The notes under the pieces: model-generated
The model's input: the letters and a program-made list of their open reading frames with translations, nothing else
Database searches by the model: none
Told to the model about the DNA's origin: nothing
From: Vibrio spartinae
GTDB lineage: Bacteria > Pseudomonadota > Gammaproteobacteria > Enterobacterales > Vibrionaceae
Length of the DNA stretch: 64,000 nt
NCBI RefSeq assembly: GCF_024347135.1
Contig: NZ_AP024907.1
Span: 1-64,000, forward strand
Direction of reading: 5' to 3'
Part shown: one piece after another, positions 24,616 to 32,674 of the stretch
Position numbering within the stretch: position 1 is the first letter of the stretch
Layout: the number at the start of each line of letters is the position of its first letter
Translations under genes and position numbers: made by a program

Positions 24616-25727
24616 GATAACTGCTTCTCTAGAGCTTTTTCTTCAGGGGTTAGTGGTAACCCAAGTTCAATTTTTAATGCGTTGGCGGTAAGTTGGATAT
24701 TTGTCGTCGACTTACTCAATTTTCCGTGGTTCATGCTTCGTTTAATCCACTCTGGGTTGGTTTTTAACCAGTTTACGTTTGCCAACTGTTGTAGTTTCTG
24801 TTTCCAATTGTTTGGCTCCTGGCAAAGGAGGTGCTTACCCAAAACACCAATGGCATGTAAGCCAACACCATGTGCATGAATGTACTCTTGTCTTAGTTGT
24901 GCAGGTGATACTTCTTTGTCTATTACCATCTGCCAATCTTTTATATGGCGAGTAACTTCAGCCCAAAACTCAGCAGCAAGTTTTTTTTCGTCTTCGTTGA
25001 AGCCGTCTTTTGGCCCTTTACTCAACAGTGCTCGGGTAGATTGTTTGATGCTACTTAATGTGAAAAGTTTATTTGATTTTGGGCTGATGCTGGATTTCTC
25101 CATTTCAGTCAGACCTACGAATGGTTTTACTTTGGTCGCTAATTCACGAGCGAGTTCTGAACTTTCATCTCTGTGGTCGTAAAGCGTACCCAGAGATGGA
25201 CTTGGTTTGACGGCATACTTGTTTAGATCAGCAAACATTTGTTGGCTTCTATCTAACCCTTCATCGATAAAGAACAAGACAGGAATATTGTCTTGGCCCA
25301 GATCGGGATTTTCTTTTAGAGCTTCTTCGATTGCTTTACGCCTATGCTGACCATCATTGATCAGAATTTGAGCGTCCATAGGGATTTGAAGTGTTCCCAA
25401 ATTCGGAGCGCCTTGATGATCGTGAAAAGAAATATTGACTCCAACTGAAGCCGTTAATGCCGAAAATACATACTCTTTCGGGTTGTCGAGCAAGTACTTC
25501 ACCATTTCAGGGATCCGAGTTTTGTTAAGCGTTCTTTGAGCTCGCAACTCTGGAGGGACATCATCTTCGTTGTAGCTGAATATCTTAGGGATAATCCGAA
25601 GAGGGCATGTCGCAATGTAAAATGGACGACCTGCTTGAATGCCTCTGACAGCGGGAAAAGAGTAGCAATAGCCGGAATCTTGATTTTGCATAGTTGGCTC
25701 GAAGGTTATGTTATTTGTCCATGACAT
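24612..25727 (-). CDS. dndB: DndB, DGQHR protein, modification regulator
   Basis: DndB is the first gene of dndBCDE. It acts as a transcriptional repressor of dnd genes and shapes PT site use. The protein is 371 aa with the DGQHRR motif at 125-130 (ILINDGQHRRKAIEEAL). FADLNKYAVKPSPSLGTLYD follows, another DndB hallmark. The start ATG at 25727 lies in the frame MSWTNN. A perfect TGTCA-N5-TGACA inverted repeat lies 16-30 bp upstream (25743-25757) and may be its own operator. It overlaps dndC by 4 nt. Confidence 0.94.
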   Translation of the reverse strand: MSWTNNITFEPTMQNQDSGYCYSFPAVRGIQAGRPFYIATCPLRIIPKIFSYNEDDVPPELRAQRTLNKTRIPEMVKYLLDNPKEYVFSALTASVGVNISFHDHQGAPNLGTLQIPMDAQILINDGQHRRKAIEEALKENPDLGQDNIPVLFFIDEGLDRSQQMFADLNKYAVKPSPSLGTLYDHRDESSELARELATKVKPFVGLTEMEKSSISPKSNKLFTLSSIKQSTRALLSKGPKDGFNEDEKKLAAEFWAEVTRHIKDWQMVIDKEVSPAQLRQEYIHAHGVGLHAIGVLGKHLLCQEPNNWKQKLQQLANVNWLKTNPEWIKRSMNHGKLSKSTTNIQLTANALKIELGLPLTPEEKALEKQLS

Positions 25728-25742
25728 TTAATATAGATGGTG

Positions 25743-25757
25743 TGTCATTTTTTGACA
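25743..25757. promoter_or_regulatory. Candidate dnd operator TGTCATTTTTTGACA
   Basis: A perfect inverted repeat, TGTCA-TTTTT-TGACA, starting 16 bp upstream of the dndB start. A further TGACA half-site lies near 25816. DndB is known to repress its own operon in other bacteria, so it is the first candidate to bind here. Confidence 0.55.
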
Positions 25758-25888
25758 AATCTAATCTTTGAGTTTGTGATATTGTGTGTTTGTTATGTTT
25801 TATTATTGGTGAATATGACAAACCAAGTCGGACATTCTACAGGTATCAGGATCAGATTTCTATGGGGTGCTTGGCTTTTAAACTCTTT

Positions 25889-27925
25889 TTACGAAAGCGA
25901 GTGTGCCCTTAAGGTAAAGCCTTTGATTTCCTTGTTATGCTTTCCAAGCAAGACCTCAAATTCAGCGCGAACCATGTGGCTTTCTTCGGTTGGTTCAAAA
26001 TCTAATAAGGTGGCTAAGCGTTTATCAAAGCTCAGTTGCTTTTTGTAGTTCTCGTGTTCGGGGGGCATGTAAAGATGCTTGTTTAACAGAGGCGGTCTAC
26101 GCTTTTCATTCACATAATCAAAGAAGTCGATATCTTGTTCTGCCATTTTTATTTTTATGCGCTCAACTAAAAACGGCACGGAATGCTCGAAGTTATCATA
26201 AGCGGTTAAGGTGAGTTTACCTGACGTGATATGGATTTTGACAAGATCTATTTCTTCATCCAGTTCCCCGTACATTTGTAAACCTGCCCCCACGTATACA
26301 CGTAGCAGCAAAGGTAAATCATCAATATAGTCTCGGTGTAGGATGATGGAATGCCCTTCATTCAATAAACTTGCGGGTAGTTGTTGGTGGGCCTTTTCAC
26401 ATTGCGTATTGATTAAGCTTGTATCGGCTATCGCAAACAGTAACTCCGCAGCTAGGTTAAGTGCGGTTTTATAATCATCAAATAGAGCTTTGATATCGCG
26501 TTTGAGTGATTCTGGTTGCTGCGTGTAAGGCTTTCTCTTTTCAAATAGCCCCATAGCAAAGTAAAGCAAAAGGTCTTCTTTGCGACGCTTTTCTGCGTTT
26601 TCGAACTCTTTGGTATCGAACATTTCTTGCAGTAAACCAAACACTTTTTTATGCGAACCAATTAGACTTCTCACTTCTTCAGAACGGTTAAATTCGTCAT
26701 TCGCCGGTACCCGGCCAAGTTCCAGACATACGTTCCAAAAATCATCAAACAGAGTGCTGTTTTGGCTAATGACCAACTTGGCTTTATCTTTACTCTCTAT
26801 AGGCTGAGGCGATGTCAGTTGATGCCAAGTATGGTGCCGCTGGTACTTACTTTGGAGGTAACGTTGTTCTTCTAGCTTATCTTTGAATATGTAGAAGATG
26901 CCCGGTGCAACGGCAATCGCGTCTTCTTGCAAAGAACGTTCTAGGTACCCTTTGAATTCTGATTGTGCGTAGTATTTTTGGAATGTATTTCTTGTCGTAA
27001 TCACCCCATCTTTATAGGGCTGAAACTGCGCAATGTACGAATCATTAGCCAGCATGACAGAGACGACCAGAATTTTGTTTGCGAGCTCCCAAGCGCTCAA
27101 TAGTGCTTCAAGACGTTCATCTTGGTCTTCGATAACATTTAGGACAAACCCCAAGTTCACAATGTCCGAATTGATTTTATCGTTATCAGGCGAAAAAACC
27201 GGGTCCCAGCCCAATACATCGAGCCCGTGTGCTTCAAGCTCTCTCAGATCGTCCCCTCGGCCACATCCGTAATCGAAAATAGAAAACCGTCCATCTAGGT
27301 AACCTTGCTTCGCCAATGTCTTCATTGGGCTTGATAGCTCATGGCGTACAATGGCGGTTTTGTGGCGATCTATCCCAGGCTCTTGTTGAGTATCACTCAA
27401 TGCATCCGGTTCGGCTTTCAGTATCCTCCCATCGACCAACTGGTATCCCTTTTTTTGGATCAAATTTAACCACGACTGTTTGAAGCCAATAGTGCGGGTG
27501 TTCTCGTATAGGCCTGCCTCCTCCCCTTCTTTAGTAAGCGCGGTGAAGAGCTCATAATGGTCACTGCTCGGCAGAATCATCGTCTCTTTTCGATGCAGGA
27601 TCGGTGGATTTTCTGAAGAGCGATAACACGTCACTTTATGACTAAGTTTGCTCAGATCTACATTCAGGCTTTGCTCTAATGCTGGGTAGGAATCGGTATA
27701 AAAAGTTGGGTAGTTCAACAACGATAAACGGAATTCCTTTTTAAACAGCTTAATGAGGTTCCATTGGTTGTCCGGTAAGTTCACTGCTTGTGCAACCGCC
27801 GGTACGAACTTTTTTAGTGCGGGAGGGAGTTCGCTCATCGCGTCTTTATGCAGGTACACCGCGTCGGGAAGCTGTTTTCCGATATGAATTTGTTTTACAA
27901 GTTGCTTAAATGATTGAAAGTCCAT
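25889..27925 (-). CDS. PT-associated putative methyltransferase
   Basis: A 678-aa protein of the family named DNA phosphorothioation-associated putative methyltransferase, found only beside dnd genes. The central SAM-binding domain shows FDYGCGRGDDLRELEAHGLD at 217-236, with D218-Y-G-C-G-R as motif I, then WDPVF and DIVNLGFVLNVIED. The N-terminal 180 residues and C-terminal 300 residues are family-specific. The substrate is not known. It has no MTase-type DNA target motif such as DPPY that I can see. It is transcribed in the same direction as dndBCDE, 161 bp upstream of dndB, probably from its own promoter near 27950. Its stop codon lies in the dndB upstream region. Confidence 0.88.
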   Translation of the reverse strand: MDFQSFKQLVKQIHIGKQLPDAVYLHKDAMSELPPALKKFVPAVAQAVNLPDNQWNLIKLFKKEFRLSLLNYPTFYTDSYPALEQSLNVDLSKLSHKVTCYRSSENPPILHRKETMILPSSDHYELFTALTKEGEEAGLYENTRTIGFKQSWLNLIQKKGYQLVDGRILKAEPDALSDTQQEPGIDRHKTAIVRHELSSPMKTLAKQGYLDGRFSIFDYGCGRGDDLRELEAHGLDVLGWDPVFSPDNDKINSDIVNLGFVLNVIEDQDERLEALLSAWELANKILVVSVMLANDSYIAQFQPYKDGVITTRNTFQKYYAQSEFKGYLERSLQEDAIAVAPGIFYIFKDKLEEQRYLQSKYQRHHTWHQLTSPQPIESKDKAKLVISQNSTLFDDFWNVCLELGRVPANDEFNRSEEVRSLIGSHKKVFGLLQEMFDTKEFENAEKRRKEDLLLYFAMGLFEKRKPYTQQPESLKRDIKALFDDYKTALNLAAELLFAIADTSLINTQCEKAHQQLPASLLNEGHSIILHRDYIDDLPLLLRVYVGAGLQMYGELDEEIDLVKIHITSGKLTLTAYDNFEHSVPFLVERIKIKMAEQDIDFFDYVNEKRRPPLLNKHLYMPPEHENYKKQLSFDKRLATLLDFEPTEESHMVRAEFEVLLGKHNKEIKGFTLRAHSLS

Positions 27926-28032
27926 CTTTTAGTAGCAATTCCAGTTTGTAGAGCCAAATAGATATTTTAGCTTTATTGTTAACGGGTTCGCCCAACCAAT
28001 CAGACATGTTTGACAGTAATTATAAAAAACTC

Positions 28033-28052
28033 CACTTTCACATGTGAAAGTG
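28033..28052. repeat. Palindrome CACTTTCACATGTGAAAGTG
   Basis: A perfect 20-bp palindrome. Its inner 16 bp, CTTTCACATGTGAAAG, are identical to 9637-9652 on the far side of the 18-kb dpt/dnd cargo. Confidence 0.75.
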
Positions 28053-28066
28053 AGTCTCTAATCACT

Positions 28067-28118
28067 ATGCGTTAACCATGGTGAGCAGCTTAACGCATTA
28101 GCGGGTGACTTAACGCAT
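28067..28118. repeat. Three TTAACGCAT repeats
   Basis: ATGCGTTAA (inverted copy) at 28067-28075, then TTAACGCAT at 28090-28098 and 28110-28118, with the two direct copies 20 bp apart. This looks like an operator or iteron cluster upstream of the alpA/DUF927 operon. Confidence 0.6.
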
Positions 28119-28234
28119 AGCGATTTGTGGCTTGATGATTAACGGTGAAGCAGCGCCGAATCGTATTACTGCATCATTATCTGATCTTAATTTCCCTCTA
28201 GGGGCGCTCTGGCTTCAAGTTATCTGCTCTAGTT

Positions 28235-28247
28235 GCCCAAAATGGGC
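28235..28247 (+). promoter_or_regulatory. Shared palindrome GCCCAAAATGGGC (right copy)
   Basis: Identical to the minus-strand reading of 9354-9366 and placed at nearly the same distance (74 bp) from the first gene of its operon. CTAG precedes both copies. Confidence 0.6.
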
Positions 28248-28321
28248 CTGAGCAGCGCGCGCCTTTTCTTAGCCTATACCAGAAAATACCTCCTGCAAGT
28301 TAATAAGCTACAGGAGTATCT

Positions 28322-28513
28322 ATGAACGTTCATAACCAATCAAATCAGTTACTAAGTTATCAAGAAGTCTGCCAGTTGACGCAGCTGTCACAAGCGACCA
28401 TTCGCCGTTATGTGAGAAATGGCTCCTTTCCTTCTCCAGTGAACTTATCGCCTGGTGCTCGAAGTGTGAGATTTCGTGTTGAAGACGTGCAGAAGTGGCT
28501 TTTGAGTCTTTGA
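28322..28513 (+). CDS. AlpA-like DNA-binding regulator
   Basis: A 63-aa MerR-like winged-helix protein of the AlpA family, typical of prophages and islands, where members regulate integrase or act as excisionase. The motif is clear: LLSYQEVCQLTQLSQATIRR, then NGSFPSPVNLSPGARSVRFR and VEDVQKWLLSL. The ATG has AGGAG upstream. It lies 12 bp before the DUF927 gene, with which it forms an operon. Confidence 0.88.
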   Translation: MNVHNQSNQLLSYQEVCQLTQLSQATIRRYVRNGSFPSPVNLSPGARSVRFRVEDVQKWLLSL

Positions 28514-28525
28514 TAGGGAGGTCAT

Positions 28526-30199
28526 ATGAAGTTTCGTCATCATCATGATCAACTACAGTATTTCTGCCGTGAGCGAGGCTGGCGTTCGTTGAGCTCTTCG
28601 GTCAAGGTTCTTGCTAGAACGCGTTCACCTGATCGGAAGTCAGGGTTCAGTGCTTGCATTGAAATCATCAATATGGACAGGCAGACGATTCGAATGATAG
28701 TGCCTGCCAGAAAGATCATGGGAGGGACCAACTATCAATTAAGAGATGAATTATTCGATACCGGTTTTTGGCTGGAGCCAGAGCAAACTGCATGGAATAT
28801 GGTCCAGCGCTATTTGCGGGAAGAGATCAAAGCGGCGGAAACGGCCTTTTGTGTTACAAGAACAGGTTGGCATGACAAGGTGTTCGTTACTCCGGAGAAA
28901 AGTTTTGGACGGTCAGATGAGTCCTACTATTTTTCTGGTGGGATGGCTGATTCACTCTGTTTGGCAGAAGGGAGCTTAGCGGAATGGCAAAGTGAAGTCG
29001 GTTCATTGTTGGTCGGTAACCCCTTGCTCATATTTTCTATTGGAGTTGCGTTGGCCGCACCGCTTCTCAAGCCAGTAGGGATGGAAAGTGCGGCATTCCA
29101 TATCATGGGGCCGTCTTCGTCGGGGAAATCTGTCACATCGTTTGTTGCGGCGTCTGTTTATGCTGATAAGTCTTATATCAAGTCTTGGAAAACAACCGCT
29201 AACGGTATTGAGGCGGTTGCATCGGAACATCATGACATGCTGCTTGTGTTAGATGAGCTAGGGTTGTGCTCTGCGGAAGAAGCCAGTTCTGCGGCTTATC
29301 AAATCGTCAACGGATGTGGGAAGTTGCGAGCAACGGAGACAGGCGGCTTGGCGAATATTGCCAATTGGCGGACGTTGACCTTGAGTAATGGAGAGATTGG
29401 CCTGACAGAGCTGATGGAGTCCTCAGGTTATCAAGTGAAAGCAGGTCAGCTCATTCGAGTAATCGAAATTCCTGCCGAAGAGCGCTTTGGCTGTTTTGCG
29501 GATCTACACCGCTTTTCCTCACCATCTCAGTTTGCCGAGCACTTAGAAAAGCAGACTCAAAAGTACTTTGGCACTTTGTTCACGGCTTGGATGACGCTTA
29601 TTTCAGATAAGCCCGATCTGGAAGTCGTTTTACAGCGTGAAATCGAAACGCTGAGGCAGCATTGGTCTAAAAGCAATTATTCCGGCCAGGTTCATCGGGT
29701 CTTGAAGCGCTTTGTCCTGGTTGGTGTTGCGTTGTCTGTTGCATCACGAAACCAGTTAGTGCCATGGTCTGAAGAAGAGTCGCTGTATTCCGTATATAGC
29801 GTTTTTAGCCGCTGGTTATCTCACAGAGGGCACCAGCATAATCAAGAAACGTATGAGGTGTTAAGTGCTTTGAAACAAGCCATTAGCCATTGGGAAAATA
29901 AGCTTCCTGAATTCTGTACGAGCAGATCTTCAAAGTTTGGTTACTGGCGGCAGGATGGTGATGACGTCCAGTGGCTTATCCACAAACAAGAGTTTGTTAA
30001 GCAGCTACGACTGCGGCGTCAATACAAGAGTCAATTGAGCCCTTTGATTCACAAAGGGTGGTTTGAAACCAATGAAGATCGTAGAGGAACACTTCGGATT
30101 ATCGAGAAGAGAAACGGTACTGAGTTTGATCATCGTTTTTTCGCCTTCTGGCCGGAAAAGATCCTCTCTGAGTTGAAGGAGATGGGTATTGATGAATAG
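28526..30199 (+). CDS. DUF927 ATPase (island replication helicase-like)
   Basis: A 557-aa protein with the DUF927 region, found in primase/helicase-like proteins of phages and integrative elements. Walker A GPSSSGKS is at 195-202 and Walker B LLVLDELGLC at about 239-248. TANGIEAVASEHHD and LSNGEIGLTELM, which follow, are typical of the family. The ATG has GGGAGG about 6 nt upstream. The usual partner zinc-finger primase domain (CHC2) is not seen at the N-terminus. It probably takes part in replication or maintenance of the excised island. It sits between two DNA-binding protein genes, alpA-like and excisionase-like. Confidence 0.82.
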   Translation: MKFRHHHDQLQYFCRERGWRSLSSSVKVLARTRSPDRKSGFSACIEIINMDRQTIRMIVPARKIMGGTNYQLRDELFDTGFWLEPEQTAWNMVQRYLREEIKAAETAFCVTRTGWHDKVFVTPEKSFGRSDESYYFSGGMADSLCLAEGSLAEWQSEVGSLLVGNPLLIFSIGVALAAPLLKPVGMESAAFHIMGPSSSGKSVTSFVAASVYADKSYIKSWKTTANGIEAVASEHHDMLLVLDELGLCSAEEASSAAYQIVNGCGKLRATETGGLANIANWRTLTLSNGEIGLTELMESSGYQVKAGQLIRVIEIPAEERFGCFADLHRFSSPSQFAEHLEKQTQKYFGTLFTAWMTLISDKPDLEVVLQREIETLRQHWSKSNYSGQVHRVLKRFVLVGVALSVASRNQLVPWSEEESLYSVYSVFSRWLSHRGHQHNQETYEVLSALKQAISHWENKLPEFCTSRSSKFGYWRQDGDDVQWLIHKQEFVKQLRLRRQYKSQLSPLIHKGWFETNEDRRGTLRIIEKRNGTEFDHRFFAFWPEKILSELKEMGIDE

Positions 30200-30204
30200 T
30201 GTAC

Positions 30205-30228
30205 CTCCCAGTTTTCCCACTCTTCCCA
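30205..30228 (-). repeat. Three 9-bp iterons TGGGA (right set)
   Basis: CTCCCA, TTCCCA and TTCCCA are spaced exactly 9 bp apart (TCCCA at 30206, 30215 and 30224). On the minus strand this is TGGGAA repeated, matching the left set at 6086-6112 in inverse orientation. It lies just upstream of the excisionase-like gene. Confidence 0.58.
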
Positions 30229-30259
30229 GAGACATTCCAATGGGTGAGGAGGGGATACG

Positions 30260-30595
30260 ATGACAACCAACGAGCAAGTTCTTCTTCAATCCATTCTCGC
30301 CAAAATAGATCGTGTTGAGCGCGCTGTTCTGGAGCAGCGTTTGCAGCAACGAAAGGTGGAGCTCCTTGGAAAGGACATTCTAACCGTTGATGAATGTGCA
30401 GCCTTGCTGGGTTTATCAACCAACCAGCTTTATAAGCTAACGAGCTCGGCAGAGATCCCTTACTTTAAGCTTGGCAAACACCTCAGATTTGAGCGTCAAG
30501 CAATCATGGACTGGGTAGAGAAAATGCGAGTTTCATCTCGCTACGAGATCGAAAAAAGGGCAGCAAACTATGTCGCCACCACTTCTCGTAAGTAG
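30260..30595 (+). CDS. Excisionase-family helix-turn-helix protein
   Basis: A 111-aa protein. The first 35 residues form a basic coiled-coil-like helix (LAKIDRVERAVLEQRLQQRK). A MerR/Xis-type winged helix follows: DILTVDECAALLGLSTNQLY, KLTSSAEIPYFKLGKHLRFE and a final AIMDWVEKM. Such proteins direct excision by the integrase or regulate island genes. The ATG follows GAGGAGGGG at a good distance. It may be the recombination directionality factor of the island, in competition with the alpA-like protein. Phased TGGGAA repeats sit just before it. Confidence 0.8.
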   Translation: MTTNEQVLLQSILAKIDRVERAVLEQRLQQRKVELLGKDILTVDECAALLGLSTNQLYKLTSSAEIPYFKLGKHLRFERQAIMDWVEKMRVSSRYEIEKRAANYVATTSRK

Positions 30596-30606
30596 TACCT
30601 TCATAG

Positions 30607-30625
30607 CAGCGGCCTTAGGCCGCTG
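30607..30625. repeat. 19-bp palindrome after the excisionase-like gene
   Basis: CAGCGGCCT-T-AGGCCGCTG is a perfect palindrome 11 bp after the gene end. It may act as a terminator stem, though no T-run follows. Its right half continues into a 17-bp direct repeat shared with the integrase 3' end (32674-32690). Confidence 0.6.
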
Positions 30626-30758
30626 AATCCCTTTGAAAATTAACGTCGCCAAAAAGCCCGGTGTTACCAATGATCCTTTTGATTAGATTTGTACTGTCAG
30701 TGCAGAGTTTGTTTTGCGCTTGATGCGAGTAAATCAACATCATTAAAGGAGTAACATC

Positions 30759-30884
30759 ATGTCAAAAGGTTCAAGTAAATCAGGTGGCCGTCCTCAATCA
30801 TCACATCCAGGACCAGGTGGAAATTGGCCGTCCACGACAGGTCAAAAATCAGGTGGTGGTCGTGGAAATGCTAAAGGTAAGTAA
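30759..30884 (+). CDS. 41-aa Gly/Ser-rich small protein
   Basis: A 41-codon gene: MSKGSSKSGGRPQSSHPGPG, then GNWPSTTGQKSGGGRG and a lysine-rich end. It is low-complexity, basic and probably disordered. A strong ribosome site (AAAGGAG, 7 nt before the ATG) supports translation. Short proteins with the WPSTTG-x-SGGGRGN pattern are known to me from islands next to integrase genes, but have no function. It is followed 23 bp later by the CxxC protein gene. Confidence 0.7.
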   Translation: MSKGSSKSGGRPQSSHPGPGGNWPSTTGQKSGGGRGNAKGK

Positions 30885-30907
30885 TTGATATTTGGTTTGG
30901 AGTTAAT

Positions 30908-31057
30908 ATGTACGAAAACCAGATTCAATGTGCAGAGTGCTTGTGCACTCTGTACTTTACTGGAGAAAATGGGGCGTGGGGGATCACTGGTGAGCTGTGT
31001 TATGACTGTCAGAAGGAGAAAGACTTGATAGATGGATATGATGATGACGATGACTAG
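30908..31057 (+). CDS. 49-aa zinc-ribbon-like protein
   Basis: A 49-aa protein with two cysteine pairs, CAECLC (residues 8-13) and CYDC (31-34), spaced like a small zinc ribbon, and a terminal run of aspartates (YDDDDD). GGAG lies upstream of the ATG. Its 3' end overlaps the next gene by up to 26 nt, so the two are coupled. It may bind nucleic acid or a partner protein. The acidic tail could mimic DNA charge. Both ideas are inference. Confidence 0.65.
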   Translation: MYENQIQCAECLCTLYFTGENGAWGITGELCYDCQKEKDLIDGYDDDDD

Positions 31058-32621
31058 GCATTCCTTCCCAACTCTTGGTGAAGCGGTAAAGTTTGTCTTC
31101 AACAGTACAGGCTTGTTGGCACAGAAACACAGTCAATCAGTGATACTGGATGACGAAGCAAAGAAAAAAAATATCCAAACTAAGCTAAACAGATTAGCCA
31201 AGGAAGATGGTGATCTTGATAAAACCCTTGAGGAGCTTGAGGTTTACTTAATTGGCTTGGTGTATGAAGCGACTCAAGACTCACGGGTTAGTGAAGCACT
31301 TCTAGCAAGCGTGAGAGATTTGTATCAGTCCTACAGAGCCACGTTAAGTGATGAAGGTACCTATCTTTCAAGAAAGGAAACGATCAAATGGCTTATTGAA
31401 TACCGTTTGGCTGATCTTGTTATTAAGTCTGCGCATAAATATGCGTTGATGTATGGTGCAGCTGTGAGCAGTTTAAAAGCACCTTGCGAAATTGATTGGT
31501 GGTTGCCCACATTTTTGGGAGAGCATGTTTGCTGGCCGTTAGAAAAAGCTTGGCGTTGGATTTATCAAGAATGCGGAACGAATCAAAGTCGATTTCATAA
31601 TCCTTCAGATTTAGATGGAAGGGCGAGCCAAAATTTGGAAAACGTATCTCGTTGGTTTAACCGAGGACGATTACCCAGTTGGGGAGAGCTACAGAAGAAC
31701 TTTGAGTATTCGGTTGAGCAACTGGCAAGTTGCGGTGACAAGCGACATGGCAGAAAACTGAGTGCCGAAGATGTTCATCGCTTCACATGTATTCTGTTTC
31801 TTGCTCGACTATCGACTGATATTTTTCAGCAGATAAATTCTGCTTTCGGGAGCAGCTTTATTCAACGCTTGGTTGTTCAAATGAAAGCTCAAAACCGTAG
31901 AATGGTTAAGTTCAATCAAGAGCTTAAAAAACTGATTTCCGTTGAGTTGTTTGAGATTGGTCCCTTAACTCCACAGCAACACTACGAGTTTTGGTTTCAA
32001 AAAGTGGATTTGTACTGGAGGCAGTATGCTCAGCATCTAGCCCAGGACGCAAGTATATTTCAATCGATATTGATAGAGCGAAAAGGCTCTCCGTTTTCAC
32101 TATCAGAAGTTAAAAGGCTTAGGTGGCGATTTGATGCTTATTTTCTTGCCATGTGTCTAAGGGGGCATCACAAACAAATAGATTCAGATAAGAAAAGCTT
32201 TATGCTGAAGTACATGGATGGCGGAAGGCGGAGAAAGTCATCAACCTTATCACTCACGGATATTCAAGACTATCAGCGCAGTATCGATGACGCTGGACAT
32301 GGTGATACTTTGCACTGGATGGTTGAATGGATGTTCGCTACATATTTTTACCGAAAAGACGATCATCGTTCAGCCTTAGGGCACTATAAAAAAGCGTTTG
32401 AGCTTTCCAAGCATAGCGTGGGTCGGGATACGTATCTACTCGTGAACCAATTTGCTGAGTGTTGTGCAAAAAATGACAAATGGCGCGAGTTTAAGAAGTT
32501 AGTCGCTTGGGCTTGCCATCAGAAGGTAGAGATTCGCTGGCATAGAGGATTTGATGAGTCCGAAGATGCTGTGAAGGGAGCCTTTGAAATGTTAAAAATC
32601 GCTAATTATCCAATCCTATGA
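31032..32621 (+). CDS. Unknown 529-aa island protein
   Basis: A large, mainly helical soluble protein, strongly basic in places, with no motif I recognise. Visible segments are the N-terminal PTLGEAVKFVFNSTGLLAQK and a central aromatic-rich part (DWWLPTFLGEHVCWPLEKAW). The C-terminal third is arranged like helical hairpins or TPR (YRKDDHRSALGHYKKAFELS). Three in-frame ATGs (31032, 31041, 31050) lie close together and the true start cannot be decided. The first overlaps the zinc-ribbon gene. The gene stops 12 bp before a stem-loop, and integrase converges from the other side. With the two small genes before it, it could form an accessory module. Confidence 0.7.
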   Translation: MDMMMTMTRHSFPTLGEAVKFVFNSTGLLAQKHSQSVILDDEAKKKNIQTKLNRLAKEDGDLDKTLEELEVYLIGLVYEATQDSRVSEALLASVRDLYQSYRATLSDEGTYLSRKETIKWLIEYRLADLVIKSAHKYALMYGAAVSSLKAPCEIDWWLPTFLGEHVCWPLEKAWRWIYQECGTNQSRFHNPSDLDGRASQNLENVSRWFNRGRLPSWGELQKNFEYSVEQLASCGDKRHGRKLSAEDVHRFTCILFLARLSTDIFQQINSAFGSSFIQRLVVQMKAQNRRMVKFNQELKKLISVELFEIGPLTPQQHYEFWFQKVDLYWRQYAQHLAQDASIFQSILIERKGSPFSLSEVKRLRWRFDAYFLAMCLRGHHKQIDSDKKSFMLKYMDGGRRRKSSTLSLTDIQDYQRSIDDAGHGDTLHWMVEWMFATYFYRKDDHRSALGHYKKAFELSKHSVGRDTYLLVNQFAECCAKNDKWREFKKLVAWACHQKVEIRWHRGFDESEDAVKGAFEMLKIANYPIL

Positions 32622-32632
32622 CTTCAAATTAA

Positions 32633-32660
32633 GGTGATAGTGAGCAATGTCACCATCACC
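32633..32660. terminator. Stem-loop between converging genes
   Basis: GGTGAT-A-GTGA and TCAC-C-ATCACC form a 10-bp stem with one mismatch around GCAATG. It lies between the 529-aa gene and the convergent integrase. No T-run follows, so it is a weak terminator or an RNA-stabilising hairpin. Confidence 0.55.
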
Positions 32661-32674
32661 AGAATAAACGAGTC

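Larger units (their letters stand above)
27926..28321. other. 396-bp regulatory gap right of the cargo
   Basis: No gene seen. It holds the palindrome at 28033-28052, three TTAACGCAT repeats (28067-28118), the right GCCCAAAATGGGC copy (28235-28247) and the promoter of the alpA operon. AGGAG lies 6 bp before the ATG at 28322. Confidence 0.55.

Noticed and set aside
29976..29984. Consensus DnaA box TTATCCACA
   Set aside because: It lies inside the DUF927 gene with no partner sites nearby. Probably codon chance.
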